A stretch of 64,000 nt of DNA. Origin: Allomyces arbusculus. Its lineage: Eukaryota > Blastocladiomycota > Blastocladiomycetes > Blastocladiales > Blastocladiaceae. Both the position numbers and the translations under genes were made by a program. The stretch lies in contig JADHYV010000005.1 in the NCBI GenBank assembly GCA_027604705.1, forward strand, positions 124,001 through 188,000, in the 5' to 3' direction. The notes beneath the pieces were generated by a model, which was given only the letters and a program-made list of their open reading frames with translations, did not search any database and was not told the origin of the DNA. Positions 20,788 through 31,785 of the stretch are shown here, in pieces; position 1 is the first letter of the stretch, and each line of letters opens with the position of its first letter.

Positions 20788-22604
20788 CTACCAGAACTTG
20801 TTCAAGTCGACCCACTGCGCAAACCACACGCTGACCCCTTGGTGCTCGTCGTCGGCAAACCGGTGAAACACAGCGGGCGCGTACGTTTTGATCTCCTGCG
20901 CGGCGCGGTAAAGTTCGACCGTGACAGGGGCCAAATCGGTCGACGTTCGCCCAAGCGCAAATCGCTCGTGATGCGACGTCCACAACTTGGCCTTGCGGTG
21001 CCGCGACAGCGACGAATTACTTGTGTTGCTGCGCGCCGACTCGAACGACGTCCACACGCCCGAATCGGCCGACAAGTCCGACGCCCCAGCCGACAAACGC
21101 GCAAGCGACACTTCAGCCCACCGCGAAGGCTCGGCCGTGCGCAACTCGCGGTCCGGGTTATCGTGCCCCGCAATCGCGTACGCGGCGCCGAGGTATGCGG
21201 CCGCCGCGAGCACCGACGGCGGCACGTTCAGGAACATGGGCGTCGATTGCGCGCAGAGGATCAGGTAAGTCGCGAGCAAGATCCGTGCCGGGTCGTGCAA
21301 GTCGACAGCGGCGAGATGGTGCAGGAACGGGAACGCCGTCGGCCTTGCCGTGCGGAAATGCACGATTTCGAGTAACTGCACTTCGGCCCAGGCAATGTAT
21401 TCCGGCGTGAATTGGTGGTCGAGCATGTCGGCGAGAAACACGGCGGACGGCGGTTTGCGCTCGTGCAGCTTCGCGACGATCCAGAGCGCCGCGGTCCCAA
21501 CGAGCGGGATGCATTCAGGCGCGACGGCGCGTGTCGCAAAGAGCTCATCGCACAGCCGCAGCGCGTGCACGACCGTCGCGTCGGTGACGTCCAGGTACCG
21601 TGCGGCCTGAATCATCCAGTCGACCCCCTTGGCGCGCACATCCCAACCCCACGCTTGCACAGCCGTACCCGCCGCTGTGCCGTCGGGACTGTAGTCCGGG
21701 ATCGGGACCAGAGTACCCTCGGATTCCCGGAGCGTCGCCAGGCGCGCGGCCGATTCCTGGTACATGAGCACGGCGCGTTGCGATTGCCACTGCTCTTCGT
21801 GAGCGGCGAGACGTTGGAGCGCGTCGGATGGAGGTAATATTGGCGTTTCAGATGCGGCCATTGAGCTACTAGCCAACGTTGAGTTGGGAAACTGCGCCTG
21901 CGTGTCGCTGGCGATGCGGCGAATACGCTTGGCGCGGGCCCGGCGCTCGTCCGACTCGCTGGTCATGGACGAGCTCAGCATCCGTTTGAGCAGCTCGCGC
22001 GGCTCCCTGCATGCTTCCAGCGACGGTGCCGGGTTGACTCGGGTGCGTTTGGTGCGCGAGGGCTACCAGGCATAGGGATGAGTCTCTTCTGTCAACACAC
22101 AGGTGGTCGGCACAACGGCAGTACATTTTCCAGATCTTCATCGCGCTCCTTGCGACGTGAGCGCGGCGACACGGCCGTCGGCTTCGCCAGTGTCGGTGCC
22201 AGCGCGAGTGGTGCTGTGACCGCAGATTTCGGAACTGCCGGCAAGAGCTTGGCCGCAGTCGCAGACCGAGCCGATGATCTCGTCGTCGCCCGCGACGGTG
22301 CCGGGTCGGCTTTGCGAATCGCACCGCGTCCATGGCTATCGCTGGCCACCGTCTTGAGCAGTGTTGCCGTCGCCGCGGTCGTCTGCGAGCATTTCCGCGT
22401 TTCTCGAGCCGTAGATGCCGCTGCCCGCGATGGTCTGCTCAGCGGTCTTGGAACGAGCGGTTGGCGAAATGATGCCGAGTTCTTGCTGCTGCTGGCATCA
22501 GTGGGCGTCGTTGTGTTTGGGTCTAGCACGGCGAGTGCACGTCGCGTGGAGCGAGTCGAGGACATGGCTGAGTCGCGCGTTGCTTCGTGCAAGAGCCGGA
22601 ACAC
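20788..22604 (-). CDS. B-type (mitotic) cyclin-like protein
   Basis: Two exons (22125-22604 and 20788-22062) are joined across a 62-base intron, giving 584 aa from the first Met, or 571 aa from the Met at 22565. Near the N-terminus RRALAVLDPN resembles a destruction box. The cyclin box includes WMIQAARYLDVTDATVVHAL, WIVAKLHERKPPSAVFLADM and a C-terminal cyclin fold around LLATYLILCAQSTPMFLNVP. The fold activates a cyclin-dependent kinase, and the N-terminal box would mark the protein for APC/C-driven destruction. The cyclin box is divergent, so assignment to the B class rests mainly on size and the destruction-box-like motif. An 11-base C run overlaps the stop codon (20778-20788). Confidence 0.75.
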
Positions 22605-23412
22605 GGGGTGTCAAGTCGGTTGCAGGATGCGCCGCAATAGGAGCGAGGTGGTCAGGCTTGCAACGTCGCAGGGGACGACTAGGCGGGAAGAGGTGGGGAC
22701 GAGCGCAAAGATGGTATTGCGGGCACTTGCAGTAAGCTGAAGCGTGGTGGAAATGAAGATTAAGTGTCGTCGACGACGTTGGCGATTGGTCAAGCAAACA
22801 CTATGATCATGGTTCGCCAGCTTGGTGCATTGAGCACTTCAAGCTTTATGCTCAGACTTGCACAGAGCACCGGTTGCAAAAGACGTGCATCAACCTATCC
22901 GTGTCAAACGCCTCCATGAGTTGTGACAGGAACCGCGGATTCATCAGACACTTGCAAGTCACAGTCCAGGCTTGAGGACTGCAAGTGACTGCTTCAGATG
23001 ATTCAGTTCACTCAACAAACATTGGGATCTGGAGGTGAAACTTGAGGAACGGCATCTTCAACCTGACCAAAGGCTCGGATTGATACTTTTGAAATGTGTG
23101 GCCCTTTGGAAGAGGCCGCCATGATCATTACACTTGTGTTCTCCTTGATCGATTCGTGGCAGTACCGATTTCCCGACTTTCAGGGAGACGCCTGTCCGCT
23201 TCATGCCAAGTTCCACGCTCGGCACAACCACAACGGCCCACGACGCTGGTCACTGATCAGTCAAAACAGGAAGATCCAGCAAACCATTAAGATCATTTCT
23301 TCAACTGGCCTGCTGCTCCTCAGTCAGCAAACATCCCACCCTGAACAATGTCAGTGGGCATCCCAGTTGCAAGAAATATCAATCAAGAAACAACACTCGC
23401 AAACATTCCACC
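22605..23412. other. A/T-richer intergenic stretch, no gene recognised
   Basis: Upstream of the cyclin start the base composition changes to noticeably more A/T. Only short open frames without family similarity are present. The first 200 bases should hold the cyclin promoter. Confidence 0.4.
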
Positions 23413-24010
23413 TCACAAAATCTTGAACAAGTACTTGTACATGGCGTCGCGCAGGTTCTCAGGCATATGCCAACGTATGACTGGAGCTGTGGCGCCGCGG
23501 GAGCAGCGCGGAATGCTGCAATTGCTTGACGGTAAGATGAGCGCCGTGTTGCTTGTTCTCTTCTTGCTTGCAGTACTTCGCTTGACTGTGCTGAGCGACT
23601 CAATGGGCAGGGCGCCCAACCCGAGCAGCTCGAGGTGCGTGAGCGAGAGCAGCGGCAGCGGCTCGTACCGCGACGTCCAGTGCAGACGTGGCGGCAGCTG
23701 CAGCACCATTGGTACTTACGTCGACACTGCTGTCACGGCAGTGAGGGATCAACCATATCACGGCCGACGGCCTCAACTTGGCCACCGGATCTGCTGGCCA
23801 GCACGCGGTGGGAGCACGACGTCAAATGAGCGCATAAAAGCATCAGGGTCACCACTGCTGTCGTTTCGGTCGATCAGGGTCAGGTCCGTGACCGTCTCGA
23901 GGCCCCGGACAAACGCCGCACCATCCCACCGCATCGGGTGCGGTCAAGCCCGAATGGCGAGCGTCTCAAGTTGTGGCATTTTTGGGATCATTCGGGGTCG
24001 GATATGACTG
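23413..24010 (-). pseudogene. Decayed leucine-rich-repeat protein gene
   Basis: Minus-strand reading gives LRR-like phrases in order: MPQLETLAIR, then GLETVTDLTLIDRNDSSGD, then SLTHLELLGLGALPIESL. An in-frame stop and frame changes separate them, and the last part continues to a stop at 23413. The spacing of leucines fits F-box/LRR proteins such as the one at 46424-48151. Introns could explain part of the frame changes, but the stop just after LAIRA and the lack of a start favour a relic. No close source gene is in the window. Confidence 0.4.
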
Positions 24011-24634
24011 TAATAATCAGACAACGTGACGTTGGGCAACCACATTCCAAGGAGCGACCGCAGTTCTTAAGACACAAACCATAGAAAGGGTCTTCACGCG
24101 CGTCCGGGCGCACGCTGCAGGCACGGTTACGATGCCCATATTCGTTGCCGGGGCCCAGACGCAACGTGGCTCGCCATTTTTCCTGAATCGCAACAAGTTG
24201 AATGCAAAGAGTCAGCAGGTTTGCTGTTAGAGTGCAAGAATAGAAGGCGCTCGCAAGAGCAGCAAGCTCGTCCGAAGCAGTTCAATGCTTCAAGTCTCGC
24301 CACACTCACTCAAGTCACAGCCGCACAACTTGCAGGCCGTACAGCCCTCAACCCGTCTCGTCCTCGTCGTCGCCACATCTTGTCCGCCACATTTCCGCTC
24401 TCCATCTCCTCCTCTCTCCCCACACACGGACAGCACTGGCCAATTCAACACATTGGCCAATTTATGGGCAGTCGCCTCTCTCGACTGCGCAAGACAAGGG
24501 ATCCGCGCACACAATCTTAGCAAACAGATCAACGTCGCGTCACCCTCGACCAGCGAGGCGCAACCAGTTCGAACCCAACAACAGATCACTACCCCAACCG
24601 ACCAACCGACCAACCGCGCACCAGCAGCAGCAAC
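24011..24634. promoter_or_regulatory. Upstream region of the tubulin cofactor E gene
   Basis: No gene is recognised. The last 120 bases are C/A-rich and contain ACCGACCAACCGACCAACC (about 24598-24616), directly before the start. Similar words sit before GRWD1 and PYROXD1. Confidence 0.4.
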
Positions 24635-26543
24635 ATGTCCGACACCATCAACGAGCTCCCGCCGGCGCCATTTCGCGTCATTGTCGATGGCCGCACGGGC
24701 ACCGTCAAGTATGTCGGCGAGGTCGACGGCACCGCCGGGTCCTGGCTCGGCGTCGACTGGGACGATCAGCGTGGCAAGCATGACGGCACTATCAAGGACC
24801 GCCGATACTTTACGGCCGCGCACGAAACGTCCGGATCGTTCATTCGCTACGTGCCGACACGCGTGCAGCTCGGCGTCACGTTCCTCGACGCTGTGCGCGA
24901 CCGCTACACGTCCCGCGATACCGAGGGCGCAGAGGAGGCCAACGAGGGCACGTCGACGCCGGGACCCGACGTGAGCATCGTCAAGTGGGAGAACAGCAAT
25001 ATCGACGTTGAAATGGTCGGGTTTGCCAAGGTTGCGCAAAAGCAGACGTACGCACAGTTGCTTGACGACCGTTTGCGCGCGAAAGCCGTGTTCTGATCCT
25101 ATCTACTAAAATGTAGCCTCGAAAACCTGCAGGAGGCCAACTTGACCGACGGATTGGTGAGCAGTTTGGGCGATGCATCGATGATTCCGTCGGTGCTCCC
25201 CAAACTCTCCATCGTGGACTTGACGGGCTCGCTCTTCTCACAATGGGCGCAGATCGCCGACCTGGCACGCGCACTCCCGTGCCTCGAGTCTTTGTACCTC
25301 AAGTATGGACCGTATTTCCCTGCTCAAATGCGATCTTGATTCTTGTGCCACTCATTGTGTCTCCTCTCCATGTGCCTCAGTCGCGTCCGCCTTCAACTAC
25401 CCGAGGACGTGTCGACCCTTGCAGGCGCATTTGACCGTGTCCGGCTTTTGACCTTAAACCTCTCTATGCACACGGCCGAAGACGTACGTGCGGATCAGGT
25501 CATGTCCAGCGGCGACCAGGCTGATCGAGACTAACGGACCTTTTCCAGCTCGCACAACTCGTGCCCAACTTCCCGGCTCTAGAAGAATTGCATTTCGGCT
25601 TCAACAACGTGGCTGAGCTCGTGCCAATTGACGCGCCCAAGCTCCGGTACCTGAACCTGCAAAACAATGCGCTCGCTTTCGATCAAGTCGCTGTTCTATC
25701 CGACCGCGACAGGCTTCCTGCGCTGCGGCACCTCAACCTGCAGTGGAACGGGATCTCGAGTTTGGCGCCAGACAGGGTGATCCCGCACCTTACAGCGTTG
25801 TGGATCTCGGACAACAACCTCGGGCAATGGACCGACGTTGATGCGCTGCACGCGTGGACCAATCTCACGGAGCTTCGCATCAACCGCAACCCGGTCTACG
25901 CGGGCGACGCGGAACTGGCACGCATACAAGTCATTGCACGTTTGCCGTCGCTGGTGATTCTCAACGGGAGTGAGGTGCGTGAGCTCGTTTTTGATCACTT
26001 CATTTCCAGCCTGATCGGGCGGACTGGATCCTGATTGCCGTCGTTTGCTTCCAGATTTCCGAAAAGGACCGCATGGGTGCCGAGGTCTACTTCCTCAAGC
26101 TCGCCAACGAGGCAATTCTGGCACAAACTGGCAGCGCAATCCACCAGGACACGCCGATCGAGGAAGTGCCGCCGCTTGTCCCCGCCGAAATTCTCGCCGC
26201 CTACCCAACTTTCCTGACGCTCGCGGCCAAGCACGGTGTCCCCGCCGTGGCCCCGCCCGAGACTGAAAAGATCAAGGTCGTGACCGTGCAGCTGCAGCGG
26301 CTCGACAAGAACGGTGACGCCAAGGGCGCGCCGATCCAGCACCGCATCTTGCCGTCAGCCAATGTGCGGCATTTCCGCGCGCTCGTGGCGCGGCAGATGC
26401 GGATCAGCCCGCGAAAGCTCAAACTGCGCGTCACCGACAAGTGGACGGGGCGGCAAGAGTACATGGCCGCGGACGACGACATGAAGCTCGTCTCGTACTA
26501 CAACCTCGAGGACGGGCAAGTGATTGACGTTCTGGATGCGTAG
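24635..26543 (+). CDS. TBCE: Tubulin-folding cofactor E
   Basis: Five exons (24635-25047, 25117-25302, 25381-25483, 25549-25974, 26055-26543) give 538 aa. The domain order is diagnostic. An N-terminal CAP-Gly domain (GTVKYVGEVDGTAGSWLGVD, GKHDGTIKDRRYF) precedes leucine-rich repeats (LRYLNLQNNALAF, LRHLNLQWNGISSLAP). The C-terminus is a ubiquitin-like domain (NVRHFRALVARQMRISPRKL ending YYNLEDGQVIDVLDA). Cofactor E binds alpha-tubulin and, with cofactors C and D, assembles or dissociates the tubulin dimer in the cytoplasm. Length matches the roughly 530 aa of the family. All intron phases agree. Confidence 0.93.
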
Positions 26544-27524
26544 CTGGCGAGGGCGAGCGAGCATTGCCCGGTGGAGAACAAAACACAAAATGAATTTTGC
26601 GAGCGTTCCTACTGGCCACTCACCGCGCGCACAAAAACGTTCAAGGCGGCCTTCTCAGTCTTTCACTTGCCTTCACCAGCCGTCGCTGGTCTTTGCCGGC
26701 CTTTGCTGACGTTGTATTTAGGTTGATGAGCATTTGCGCTTGTGTGCGGTGTGCTGTCCTGCCCCTTGTCGCCTTCGCCAACTGACGCGGAAATGATGCG
26801 GAAGCAAGTGACAGCAAGAGAGGCAGAGCGTCATTTCCGTTTATTCCAGATCCTACAAAAGCGTTCTCCAACACGTCCACACTGTCCACCGATCTTGCCC
26901 AGTTTGACTTGGATGCTCTTGCTCAGATTGGCGGTTGTGCCGAGTCGGAATGACGAGGCGCAGGGCCGCATCAAGTGCTTGGATCACGACCAGTGTGGCC
27001 ATTCGGCTGTGGGCATGGCGCTATCGCCCCCAACTTGGTGGACCAGCACATGCAGCCGGATTCTCTGCCCCAGATGCTGCCTTGGTGCGAAGATCGCGCG
27101 TGCAGTTGCTGTTTCGGGCCGTTCGCGGTTGAGCGTGTATCAGTCATCAATCAACGTGTGAAACTAGGATTTCGGTGTTCTTTGTGACCGTGTTGAGAGT
27201 GACAACGGTCAGCCGCGATACCAAAGCCCAAACACATTCAACGTTCCTTGGCCTGCTTGGCCTGCTTGGCCTGCTTGGCCTGCTTGTCGACATTCTCGAT
27301 GTGTGACGTGGACGGTATTTGCATTTGACACACGCCTCTCGCAGCATTTTCTTGCCTGCAGACTCGGCTCAAGAGCTTCATCGTCGACCCGCCTGAAAGG
27401 TCTATCCAAGGGGCCTCTACGAGCGCACTTGCTGCAAACTGCCGTATTCGCACGCGGGACCGTGCTAATCGCACCCGTCCTGCTCTCAGTGCTGAACCAT
27501 TCTGATTCTCGACAATACCCGACC
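26544..27524. other. Intergenic region with a short minisatellite
   Basis: Nearly 1 kb without a recognisable gene. It holds the 3' end of TBCE, an A/T-richer middle and, at about 27245-27290, four to five tandem copies of a 9-base unit. The last 200 bases should contain the promoter of the chitin-binding gene, or a missing first exon. Confidence 0.4.
27245..27290. repeat. 9-bp minisatellite
   Basis: Tandem copies of GGCCTGCTT (about 4.5) upstream of the chitin-binding protein gene. The copies are nearly perfect, so copy number is probably variable. Confidence 0.85.
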
Positions 27525-28892
27525 ATGTCGACGTTCCAGTGCAGTGCATCGAGTCCATGCCGCAGCGACCTGTGCTGCAGCACCGACGGCTACTGCTCGT
27601 CCACCGCCGCCGCGTGCGACCGCGCCGCCGGGTGCCAGAGCGGGTGCAAGCCGATCCCGTCCCCTGCCGCATGCCAGACACAAGTGACCGTCCCCGACTT
27701 CCAATCGACGCTCTTCAACCCGATCAACCGCACGGGCACGACCTCAGTCCTCGCCCTCAATGGCGCCCTCCGCCCGGCGGGCTCGTCGTGCGTGCCGACC
27801 AACTACGCGCTAACGCCATGCGATCTCGTCGACGCCATGGGAGGCGCCGCGTCGTGCCCGTACTGCCTGTTCTACTACGACGCCGTGCGTGAAGCACTCG
27901 AGGCGTACGATTTCGCGACCCTCGATTGTGCCCCGGCTGGCAGCAAGCGCGCGACCGCGTTCTTGGCGCAGATGCGGCACGAGACGGGGTACCTGCGCAC
28001 GCTCTACCAGCCGCTCGATGGCGGGTCCGGGGCGTTTCACGTGATTCCGATGCATTTCCCGGCGCTGATCGCTGGGATTCCGCGGCTCGCGGCGGCGGTT
28101 GCGGCCGAGTTGCCGTGGACCAACGTGAACGAGATTACGACGGCGGTCACGACCAATTCGACATTGCAGCGTATGCTGGGTTTGATTATTCAGCGGCCGG
28201 AACACGCGTTCTTAACGGCGGGTTACTGGCTGACCGAAGCTGCGGCCGCGCGGCTCGATTCGCGTTGTGGCGATTTGCGCGTGCGCGCCGATGAGGGGAT
28301 CGGCGTGTATAATGGCGAGGATCACAGTACGGGGTACTATGAGATTTCGCGGTGTATTTTTGGGGTGCGTGTCGCTTCTCTTCTCTTCGCCACCATGGTT
28401 ACCCTGCAATTCGGCTGATCGCAACGCACCCGGTAGTCTCTCCGCGACGACTACGGCCTGACACAGCGCGTGCAGGCCTACAAGGACATTTCCAAGTACA
28501 CGACGCAGTACAGCACGAGTTACGTGCGCACGCCGCCAGCCCTTGCGGCGCCGCCCACCCCCACCCCCGCCGTCGACTGGACAATGCTCGGGATCGTGAT
28601 TGGCGCCACAGTTATTGCCGTCTTCCTCGCCGATCGGCTCAGCCGGTACCTGCGCCGCACGGGCCGGATCCGGCCATTCTGGCTCAAGCGCGCGCCGGGG
28701 CCCACGACGGCCACAGTGCCGGTGCATGGCAAGAGCAAGGTCGGGGCCGAAGTCGCGGGCGTGCAGAAGAGCGGCAAGAGAGACGGGGCGCGGACCGAGA
28801 GCCGCACGGAGCTCAACCCGATGGGTGGTGTCAAGTCGCAAGAGGCGCTCAGTGTCCGGACGTCGCCGACGCTGGGCGTGGGGAAGAAGTAA
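27525..28892 (+). CDS. Chitin-binding, lysozyme/GH19-like protein with a C-terminal transmembrane helix
   Basis: Two exons (27525-28364 and 28437-28892) give 431 aa. The N-terminus is a short cysteine-rich module (PCRSDLCCSTDGYCSS, then CDRAAGCQSGC) like the hevein-type chitin-binding domain. A middle domain of about 200 residues contains FLAQMRHETGYLRTLYQPLD and RRDD-type turns. It looks like the helical lysozyme-like fold of GH19 chitinases, with His-Glu as candidate catalytic residues, but the match is weak. A transmembrane segment (MLGIVIGATVIAVFLADRL) is followed by a basic Ser/Thr-rich tail. The likely role is cell-wall chitin binding or remodelling at the surface. No signal peptide starts at this Met. 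The open frame continues upstream to 27303 with a hydrophobic stretch (GTVLIAPVLLSVL) that could serve if translation begins there. Confidence 0.6.
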
Positions 28893-29348
28893 TTTGTCGA
28901 GGGACTGGCGAGGACTGGTGGAGATGGCAGAGGACTGGATGCGTGCGATGGACTTGATTTCTGTTTTCGTTTGGGTTGGACAATACCCGCAGCGATGACC
29001 CTCCCGTAGCAATACATGTGCATTCCATTCATTTTATGACGCTAGCCGAGAGGTAGCTGGTTCCGCGACTTCGTGTCAGGTTCAAGTGCGGTTGAGGGTC
29101 GTCGTTGGACGTGATTTTCCTGGAAGAGTCGCGCCAGGCGAATGTACGCGCTTCCCAGTGCGCAATAGTACACGACTGATGCTAACAAGCCAAGGAAAGG
29201 GTCAGCATCCGACCCACGTGAACTGGCACATGCGATCTACAAACCCGTTTTGTGAACAACGCGAAGTGCCGCAAAACCGGGCGACCACATCGGTGGAGAG
29301 CACGGCCGATTCCAACAGCTGGCGAGAACCGACTAAAATGGCCGTGAT
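28893..29348. other. Intergenic, nothing recognised
   Basis: No domain-bearing open frame on either strand. It contains the 3' end of the chitin-binding gene and the region past the stop of the possible membrane protein on the minus strand. Confidence 0.4.
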
Positions 29349-29954
29349 TCAGGATGGGAGAATCAAGACGAGGATGGCGAGCGAGAAACCGCATACCAAA
29401 TTGTACCCGCGGATTCCAAACGTGAGCGCGAGGTAGAATACCATGGCTCGAATCGGACTGCGCACCCGCGCGAGAACCGGCCCAATTTGCCCGCCGTGCT
29501 TGAAGGATGGTGTCGTCGAGCTCATGAGCAGGCATAGCGCGACGGCAATGAGCACAAACAGGCACTGAAAGCTGTGGACGGACGAGGTCAGGATTGGCAC
29601 ACTTGGCTCGACGACACAGGGGTGTACAAACACGTAGAGCGCCCCAACGAGCGGAAGCGTGTGCCTGTCCCACTCGGCGAACATGAGACCGAAAAAGTCG
29701 GACAAACCGAGGGTCAACAAGACCCAGCCGCCCGTTCCCAAGAGTCTGCTGCTGTGTGATCCTACTCCACCGTGTGGCGGTTCCGACAGCCACGGCGTGG
29801 CCTTGACGTCATTCTCGACGACGGGCTGGGTTCGTGCTGCTGGAAGGAAGAGATCGTGACGACTTGACGGAATCATGTGGACCGAGGCACGCAGAATGAT
29901 CGCTGGCGAAGGAATGGAACGCAAGACCTGTGTCGGAGGGCCGTTGCAAGACAA
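29349..29954 (-). CDS. Possible multi-pass membrane protein, family unknown
   Basis: The minus-strand open frame of 201 aa carries four or five hydrophobic segments: GTGGWVLLTLGLSDFFGLMF, LPLVGALYVFVHPCVV, CLFVLIAVALCLLMSS, MVFYLALTFGIRGYNLV and GFSLAILVLILPS. Alternating helices and loops argue against a chance frame. Size and arrangement recall small fungal Golgi/ER membrane proteins (Tvp type), but I see no diagnostic motif. It may continue through an intron at its 3' end. Start uncertain. Confidence 0.4.
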   Translation of the reverse strand: MSCNGPPTQVLRSIPSPAIILRASVHMIPSSRHDLFLPAARTQPVVENDVKATPWLSEPPHGGVGSHSSRLLGTGGWVLLTLGLSDFFGLMFAEWDRHTLPLVGALYVFVHPCVVEPSVPILTSSVHSFQCLFVLIAVALCLLMSSTTPSFKHGGQIGPVLARVRSPIRAMVFYLALTFGIRGYNLVCGFSLAILVLILPS

Positions 29955-30076
29955 TGCGATCAGTCAGTTGCACCCGGGTTACGTTTCGTTGGCGCTGAGC
30001 GGGTTCTGAAGCGAAACGTGGCTCGCTGGATTCGAACGGCAGCCGGTTGATGTGCGAGACGCGTGTGAGGGACCCG

Positions 30077-30110
30077 ACAAAAGCCGGCGATCAACAAAAG
30101 CCGGCGATCA
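30077..30110. repeat. 17-bp tandem duplication
   Basis: Two adjacent perfect copies of ACAAAAGCCGGCGATCA (30077-30093 and 30094-30110), between the possible membrane protein and the RDD protein gene. Confidence 0.85.
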
Positions 30111-30181
30111 ACAAAGCAGGGCTAACTGTATTTCGCTACAAACAAGCCAAAAATCCGGTCTCCGTTCTCTTCTTCCCGTTT

Positions 30182-31785
30182 CTACGACGACTTGGACTCG
30201 CTGATGGTGACGAAGCCCGGCAGCTCCATCTCCTTGACCGTCACTTGGCCGTTCTGCTTTTGCGTGATCTTGAGCTTGGCGGGCGACCCGTCCTTGCCAT
30301 TCGGGACCACCTCAACACCCAGCTCGAGCTTGCTGTCGTTCACGTCGACCGACGTCGTCACTTCCTTGGCCGTCGAACTCGAATCCATTTCCAGGTTCAG
30401 GTTGAACGAGGCCTTGGGGCGCGCGCGGTACGGCACCTTGCCTGTCGACTCGAACGCCTCGAGGTCGGCACGATGCACGAGCTGCACGCCCGTGAACTTG
30501 TCCCAGGCCTCCACTGTAGAAGGCAAGCAATCACAGTTGATGAGTGCTGAAAAATAGTGGACAGCGGGAAGCGGCACGTACTCGTCTCCTCAACGCCGTT
30601 CAACGTCGCGTAGCCGACCCACAAAAGCGTCGCGAGCGAGCTGACGGGTCCCAACGACGAGCACCACGTCATGAACCGCAGAGTGTTGTGGCCGAGAATC
30701 GACAGGTGCTCCGACTTGAAGATAGTTGCGGAATCGACGTTGCCTGGCGCATCACCCGCCTTGGCTGGCCGCAGCGCCTGCGCCGTGGGCAAGTGCACCT
30801 TTTCGAGGCCCATCAAGTGGCAGCCGGGCGACGAGTAGCCCCATGGCGCGAGAATGTAGTCCTTGAGCAGCCACGTCACGGAGGTGATGGCGCCGTAGAG
30901 CGGCACGCCCCAGAACGGCGACGCGAGCAGGCCGACAAACGCCGAGTCGATCAGCCATGCCGTCGCGCGCTGGTCAAAAGTTGGGCGAACTGGTGGAGAA
31001 GGTGGAGTAGACGTGTGAGATGTCGCGAGTCGAGGAGGGGAAGCGCGGGGTGAAGCGAGAGCAACTCACCAAACGGCAACCGGTCAGACGTGTCGACGGG
31101 CACCTTTTCCTTGACAACGCGCACAACCTTGGGGTCGAGCGTCTTGTCGATTTGCTCGTTGACGCCGTCCTTGGCCTTTTGTACCATGGCCTCGAGGTTG
31201 CCTGTTTGCCAACGGTCAGCGCAGGCGCAAACCGACCCAAACCCATGGTGAGGCCCAAAACGCACCCAAGTCGACCTGGAACTCGCTGCCAAACGCCTTG
31301 AGCCGGATCACGCTCTTCTCCGGTTCGTCATTTGCGCCGAGCGCGGCGGCACCCGTAGGCTTTTCGACGACATAGTCTTGCGGCAGCTTGGCGAGCACGC
31401 GGTACGCGCGTGCACGGTTGTCAATGAGCTGGTTGCCAAGCTCGCCCGACGTGACGAGGTGCGCCGTCTCGTCGGCGGCCTCGCGGCGCCATTCAGGCTG
31501 CACGTAGAGGGCAACGGCGCCGAGGGCAATCACGGTGCCTAAAAGTACGTTTATCCGGGTGGACTTGAGTCAGCACGGTCGTGCTTGCTCTATTGACGAG
31601 GGCTGGGTCTCGTAATTACCGACAACCGACTGGCCCGAGTACTTGAGCACCGACTTGGGCGAGATGCGGCTGAACGTCGACGCAGCACGGACACTCGCGC
31701 GAGCGGAAGTTGCGGAACGGGCGACGGCGCCAGCGCCCGTCGAGCGGAACAGCCGACCAGCGGCAGCAGCGGGAGTGCGCAACAT
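30182..31785 (-). CDS. Mitochondrially targeted RDD-family membrane protein
   Basis: Five exons (31620-31785, 31266-31538, 31070-31201, 30582-30989, 30182-30513) join in phase to 436 aa. The N-terminus, MLRTPAAAAGRLFRSTGAG followed by Arg/Ser/Ala-rich residues, is a strong mitochondrial presequence. A first membrane segment (GTVIALGAVALYVQ) and a soluble stretch follow. The RDD-like domain starts at TFDQRATAWLIDSAFVGLLA and ends AWDKFTGVQLVHRADLE, the usual Arg-Asp...D and DK.TG...V pattern. A further helix is SSLATLLWVGYATLNGV. The C-terminal 90 residues are soluble and acidic. RDD proteins are small transporters or membrane proteins with no settled function in fungal mitochondria. The gene is divergent from PFK-2/FBPase-2. 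Confidence 0.6.

Noticed and set aside
26742-27161. 139-aa plus-strand open frame between TBCE and the chitin-binding gene
   Set aside because: No motif, Cys/Arg/Pro-rich by chance composition, no supporting splice pattern.
30020-30070. tRNA-like T-arm word (GTTCGAATCC on the minus strand)
   Set aside because: No matching acceptor, D or anticodon stems at the right spacing on either strand.
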